Positions 58,964-64,000 of a stretch of 64,000 nt of DNA are shown here, piece by piece. Every line of letters begins with the position of its first letter. The stretch's first letter is position 1. The notes beneath the pieces were generated by a model, which was not told where the DNA came from, made no database searches, and saw nothing but the letters and a program-made list of their open reading frames with translations. The position numbers were made by a program, and so were the translations under genes. This DNA is from Selaginella tamariscina (Eukaryota; Streptophyta; Lycopodiopsida; Selaginellales; Selaginellaceae), in the NCBI GenBank assembly GCA_003024785.1, contig PUQB01000468.1, positions 62,001 through 126,000 of the forward strand, in the 5' to 3' direction.

Positions 58964-60825
58964 TTAAAGTTTAGATTGAGCACTCAGCTTGAGCTCCCTC
59001 GCAGGATCTTCCCAGCCGGTGACTTTGGGATTTGTTTCAAGAATGTTACTTTCCTCACCTTCTTATATGGAGCAACCTGTAATGTATAACGTTTTTAATT
59101 TATTGATATGATAACACCCACGCACGCACATCACTTACTTGACTAGAGATGAAGTTTATAACTTCTTCACTTGATAAGCGCCTTTGTGGATTCTTAACAA
59201 CAAAAGCATGTGGAATCTCTCCTGCAAGTTCATCTGGGAATCTAAAAATATAAAACAGCTAAATAAATAAATATTAAGATTATTGGTAGAGGTGCTTACG
59301 GAACAACAGCACAATCAACGATGCTTGGATGCGTTAGTAGAAGGGCTTCCAACTCCGCTGGTGCAACCTAAAATAAATCATCTCATATATGTATGTATAT
59401 ATATATATTATTTACCTGGTAACCTTTGTATTTAATCAACTCCTTGAGACGATCCACTACATACATGTAGCCCACATCATCAAAGTATACGAGATCTCCT
59501 GTGTGTAGCCAGCCTTCTTCATCAATAGCTTCAGCTGTTGCAACTGGATTATTCAAATAGCCTACATAAAAAATTAAAAAAAATAAAAATATTTAATTAT
59601 TAGAAATATATATACCTTGCATAATGGTTTGTCCTCTTAACCAAAGTTCTCCTCTTCCATTTGGTGGCAGAGCCTTATTAGTTTGAGGATTTACTACTTT
59701 GGCCTCCAGTGTAGGTTTCAATCTTCCAGAAGATCCCAGTAATGCCCTCCCTCCGGTCCCACAACTGTAGTTTCAGTCATGCCGTAACACTGCAGTCAGT
59801 CAAAGTCAGCTTGCTTGGTCAAAGTTAGGGTTCTTACCTGTACGAACGTCTTCACGTGGGGGAACTTCGCCATCATTCCGTCCACCAAGTCCCTGCCAAG
59901 TGGAGCAGCTGCTGACATCACAGATGTTAGTGAGCGGAGATCATAATTAGCAGTTTTGCCACTCTTAACAAGCTCCAGGATAACCGGGGGAGCCGTAACG
60001 ATTGAGTTGACTTGATAGTTTTGTACGGCACCGAGGAGATCGTCAGAGTGTACTTTCTAAGAAGAACAAGCGTGGGGCCACCGGAAACTGCACCGCAGGC
60101 TAGCCAGAAGAGACCGCCGATGTGGTACATAGGAAACAAGACAAGCTTTGTCTCGTCGGGATCATGCATCTCCTCCACCGGCCTCGAGCATACTGCAACT
60201 GTCATGAGTGCGATTAAGTTTGAATGAGATAAGATTACTCCTTTGCTCAATCCGGTCGTTCCGGAGGAGTAGAGTATAACTGCTGGATCACTCTGACGAA
60301 TCCTCGCGATGGTTTTCTTCTCGGGGCTCGCCAACGGGATCCCAGAAAAGGAAATGGCGTGTTCGTCTACGAGGATTACTGGTAACCCGGACGATCTCAC
60401 TTTGTGAGCCACAGATGGATTCGTGAAGATCATCTTAGGTTTGGAGTCCAGTATCTGTCTGGAAATCTCCAATTCGGTATTCACCGGGTTCGACGTGGCG
60501 ACCACCCCTCCGATCGTGAGAACGGCATTGAATATGATAGGGAATTCTAAGCAGTTGGGGAGGAGTATCAACACAACGTCACCGTGGTGTATCCCCCGAT
60601 CTTGCAGTTGAGAGGCGAGGCGGGAAATCGACTCCCGGAGCTGGAACACGTGAGGGACTTACCGGATTTCCCATCGATGAGTGCACATCGGTTGGCATTT
60701 TCCGGCCTGCCGAACCTACCCGAGAACATGTACGTGACAAAGTCGATGTGGGGATACTGGGGGATTTGCACCGGAGGATACAGACTTGTGTAGATCCCAT
60801 CACACTCCCTGTAGCCACTGCTCAT
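58964..60825 (-). CDS. 4CL-like acyl-CoA synthetase with C-terminal SKL, six exons
   Basis: Exons on the minus strand: 60825-59838, 59789-59616, 59561-59416, 59367-59300, 59241-59139 and 59076-58964. Introns are 48-62 bp with consensus ends. Family landmarks in order: [20 protein letters not shown] (AMP-binding box I), CYGMTE, GELWLRG (box II; true 4CL has GEICIRG), [36 protein letters not shown] and [10 protein letters not shown] (catalytic Lys). The last codons read Lys-Leu-Ser-Ala-Gln-Ser-Lys-Leu-stop, a peroxisomal PTS1. Such enzymes adenylate carboxylic acids and make CoA thioesters. Peroxisomal members include OPC-8:0 CoA ligases of jasmonate synthesis. The frame slips by one base at four places (near 60650, 60053, 59748 and 58997), all looking like single missing bases in otherwise well-kept coding sequence. 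The length would be near the family's usual 540 residues. Confidence 0.88.
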
Positions 60826-62068
60826 GACTATATCTTAAAATGCAATGTCTGCACTATATATGTCAAATGGCGAATGTGATAGTCAATAGACACGGCCCTA
60901 ATGCATGCTTACGAGTCATTAAATAATCTTGCTTCTTTAGTTTGCAGCACAGTCAGCACGTTTCCCGTGTCGGAGAAAACATATCAGGTATACAAGCTCT
61001 CTATACGGTGCGTGCGTGCGTACGTGTGTGCTGTTGTTACACGAAGACACTGGTGAGACATAATTTTATAAGTATGCTTGACAACTACTCCACTGCCACG
61101 TTGGAATTTGCATCATGTACTAAATTATTAATTAATAAATTAAAATGTTTTATTACATTTATAAATTAGGTTTTATAGTCAAAATCTTGCAGTATAAGCA
61201 TCTCTTGCTGTACACAATGTATGTGCTAGTTGATTTACTTTTCATATCACACACACGCATGTGTGTGTAGTGTGTACACACATCTGTCTATTTCTGTTGC
61301 GCAGTTGCAAGTGGAGAGAATGATGTTATACTTTACACTTGGCAAGCTATGAACGCCCAAGTACTTAAATGTCATGTAAACCTTAAGACTTTCATTATAT
61401 TATTATTTAAAGATTAAGTAAAAGATTTTATTCTTTATAATTCCATTAAATTAATCCTTAATTTTGAAGTCAATCTTAAAACGTTAATTAAGTCAACGGT
61501 TTAATCAATCAACGGTGGTGCCATATTGTTAAAATGCGATACATTTTCAAAACGACAATATGAAATAGTTATTCTATTAATTAAATACATATTTAATCTT
61601 AGACTAAATCAAATGGTAGCAAATGCATTTTTCTATTACAAAATGAACATTAAGAATTAAATAAGCATGGATGTTATTGCTAATGGGAATGTTGGGAGTC
61701 TCTTTTATATCAAGATTTAGTATGTTATATTAAATGTCATATAGGTAAACTTACACCAAGGTTTCCCACTTGTTTACATTACAATCTTGCATCTACAAAT
61801 TTAAGTAGGTTTAATTGAATTTAATCAAGATTAATTGAGTTAGTTCGCTTAGTTGATATGTCAAAGTTGGTAGTTAGTTGGTCCACCCAAACGTATGTGG
61901 ACACACGTATATAAATATAAATAGATAATTATATACTTAATTATGTATATGTAATATGCATACTTTAAATTATGAAGGGAACTTCAACTTGACAAGGACA
62001 TAGTTAACAAAATTCAGAAAGGGGTCAATTTTATGCCCTTTTATCTATAGCATAGTTTTATAAACTTT
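60826..62068. promoter_or_regulatory. Shared upstream region of the divergent 4CL-like genes
   Basis: About 1.2 kb between two head-to-head genes. It is AT-rich with short GTGC/GTAC alternating runs (about 61010-61030) and a CACACGCATGTGTGTG dyad near 61252-61268. No certain promoter element is seen. A short frame at 60942-61169 has no domain. Confidence 0.5.
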
Positions 62069-62846
62069 TTGAGGAGAAAATGGAAAGAATTTATATATAA
62101 GAGTGAATATGAATATCCAGATATTGGAAAATTCATAAACAAAAGATTCGTCCAGTATATGTTTTCTACATTTCCATGCCCTGCGAGCAAATCCATCATT
62201 ATAGATGCTTATTGTGACAAATCTCTCACAGGAGTCGAGCTCTGTGCGGATCTGCATTCGATTTCTCACTCTCTGGTATCCATATTTGGCATCAAACAGG
62301 TGCGTGCGTGCGTGCGTGTGTGATATAGGTGTGGTGTACATTCCATGTGTATTGTATAACACACACAGACACACACAAGCACACTGTATGTAGGTGTAGA
62401 CATCTTCCACACACTATCTTATAGACATATACAGGGAGATGTTGTTATGGTCATGTCATGGAACACTTTATACGTACCAGTTATATTTATGTCGATACTG
62501 TACATTGGTGCGATTATCACCACCATGAACCCAGTGAGTACAGTCATGGAGATTAGTAAACAAATAAACGATGCTAAACCGAAATTAATATTTGTAACAA
62601 GTGAGAGTGTTCACAAGGTTAAGCAGTTTAATCTGCCCTTCGTTGTTATTGATGATCACACACAAGATTACATCGACTGCATCAAGTTAAACGATGCTTT
62701 ACCGTTCGATCGGTTGCTTAAAGGAGATCCTTCATGGGTTCCTGACGTGGAAATAACGCATTCCAATACTGCAGTTTTGCTGTATTCCTCTGGCACCACA
62801 GGTGTGTGCATGCGTGTGCGTGTGTGCGTGTGTGCGTGTGCCATAT

Positions 62847-62885
<39 letters not shown>

Positions 62886-64000
62886 ACACACACACACACA
62901 CACACACGATTATGTTTGTGTGCAGGGCTAAGTAAAGGTGTGATGCTATCACATGGAAATATGATTGCATCCTCGGAATGCACGAATATATCGAAAAACA
63001 GTATATCGCAAGACAATGATGTTATAAAAGTGCAGTTTCCATTCTTTCACATAGCAGGCTTCTCAACAGTGTGTAACTGCGTATTAAGAATGGATCGAAC
63101 GGTGGTGTTCCTTCGGAAATATGATATTTTCAGGCTTCTCAGGTCCATTGAGAAATACCAAGTTACTCGATTAATAATTTCCCCACCAGTGGTTTTAGAT
63201 ATGCTAAATAATCCCAATGTGTCGGAGTTTAAGCTAAACACACTCAAATATATACACTGTGGTGGTGCTCCACTTGGAAGAGATACCATGCAGGCTTTCT
63301 TCGAAGGTTCCCCACTGTTTGTGAGAACTTTGTTCAGGTATCTCGCGTGTGTGTATGTGTGTGTATAAGTCTAGTGAGTTGGCCACTTAGTTAAGCAAAT
63401 TATTTATTAAAAATTAAGTTTTTAATTCAATTTTACATTAATTCTTATTAAAGATTATATCCAGGAAACAGTAGATTACTTTGTTAAGAACTGTTCGGTG
63501 GACTTGTGCATTCAAAATAAATATTATTATGTGTAAGGTAACCTACGTATTTACCATAATTATTCTAATTATAGGATTAACTTACGTATTATATACATTT
63601 ACTAAGGTAACCTATATATTTACAGTAGGTACCTTACATATGTATATAAAAAATATATTTATGATTTTTTTATATATTATATTAATCAATATTAATTTTC
63701 TGAAGGGATATGGAATGACTGAGGCAACCTTTCCGATTAGTGGTGGATTTGGTCCAATTGGTGCAGCTGGAAAATTATTTCCTAGTTTCGAAGCTAAGGT
63801 GATAGATTTACAAACAGGAAAGTCTTTACCTCCTGGGCATAAGGGAGAATTATATATCAGAAGTCCATGTGTCATGCAAGGTAAGTGTGTGTGTGTGTGT
63901 TATAATTATATAGAATGTGTATTCAGGCTATTTGAACAATCCCGAAGCAACAGCAGCAGCGAAGGATAGAGATGGATGGCTACACACTGGAGACATGGTA
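62069..64000 (+). CDS. 4CL-like acyl-CoA synthetase, 3' end beyond window
   Basis: Exons: about 62069-62299, 62435-62801, 62926-63337, 63706-63880 and 63927 to the edge. Landmarks: [82 protein letters not shown] (box I, split by an intron), FPFFHIAGF, KYIHCGGAPLGRD, GYGMTEATFP, GELYIRSPCVMQ and GWLHTGDMV. It is related to the minus-strand neighbour and shares the intron before Gly-Tyr-Leu-Asn-Asn, but has an extra intron inside box I and longer introns (124-370 bp) with TC/CA microsatellites. No in-frame ATG is visible before the first exon (an in-frame stop lies at 62048-62050), so the start is missing or on another exon. The third exon ends one base short of the phase of the next. Substrate cannot be told; it may be a 4CL-like or OPCL-like ligase. 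Confidence 0.85.
62850..62908. repeat. TC/CA compound microsatellite in a 4CL-like intron
   Basis: A run of TC dinucleotides (about 62850-62882) is followed by a CA run (about 62886-62908), inside the intron that splits AMP-binding box I. Confidence 0.9.

Noticed and set aside
58964-60825. True 4-coumarate:CoA ligase
   Set aside because: Box II reads GELWLRG rather than GEICIRG, and the protein ends in SKL. Both fit the 4CL-like/OPCL group better.

Overview
The window looks like nuclear DNA of a non-seed land plant, most likely a lycophyte of the Selaginella type. Four observations point that way. There are two copies of a microbial-type terpene synthase-like (MTPSL) gene, a family known from non-seed plants and not from seed plants. 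Host introns are very short (48-62 bp) with consensus GT..AG ends, as in Selaginella. There are CCCTAAA telomere-type repeats. There are plant Copia elements primed by the initiator-tRNA-Met-type site, and chromodomain Gypsy elements. No species call is possible from the sequence alone. Single-base shifts occur in nearly every host gene, so either many are decaying or the assembly carries uncorrected indels. One N gap is present (15640-16161).

Left part (1-15.6 kb): a minus-strand DUF7869-like gene (1850-4977) and a plus-strand gene with a ParB/sulfiredoxin-like domain and a degenerate amino-methyltransferase-like C-terminus (11378-14458) point away from each other. Between them lie two arrays of the perfect 18-bp palindrome GGCGGGATTAATCCCGCC, spaced about 43 bp apart (5131-5810 and 9446-11042). 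Each array sits next to the 5' end of one gene. The space between the arrays is AT-rich tandem repeat, telomere-like repeat and a roughly 390-bp microsatellite-rich tandem repeat. A degenerate copy of the palindrome lies inside an intron of the ParB-like gene. An FCP/SCP-like HAD phosphatase gene follows and runs into the gap. This palindrome plus ParB-like locus is the part of the window that best deserves follow-up.

Middle part (16-35 kb): fragments of a tandem repeat of about 1.3 kb are broken up by chromovirus (Gypsy) fossils in minus orientation. One is nearly full length with both LTRs (28457-34875), one is shorter (21623-25857), and there is an LTR fragment plus a second, gag-bearing Gypsy-like fragment wedged between copies. 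A third block of the 1.3-kb repeat lies at 47.6-51.6 kb and carries a hAT-like non-autonomous DNA transposon and a solo LTR.

MTPSL region (37.1-47.4 kb): a tandem segmental duplication. Copy 1 is at 37481-38608. Copy 2 (40285-45799) is split by a 4.3-kb Copia fossil with unusually short 88-bp LTRs and a clean 5-bp target duplication, directly after the first metal-binding aspartates. Copy 2's downstream flank also carries a MITE and a solo LTR, both absent from copy 1.

Right part (53.4-64 kb): a Copia fossil on the minus strand (53419-58193), then two divergently arranged acyl-CoA synthetases of the 4CL-like family. The minus-strand gene (58964-60825) encodes a C-terminal SKL peroxisomal signal. 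The plus-strand gene starts near 62.07 kb and runs off the window.
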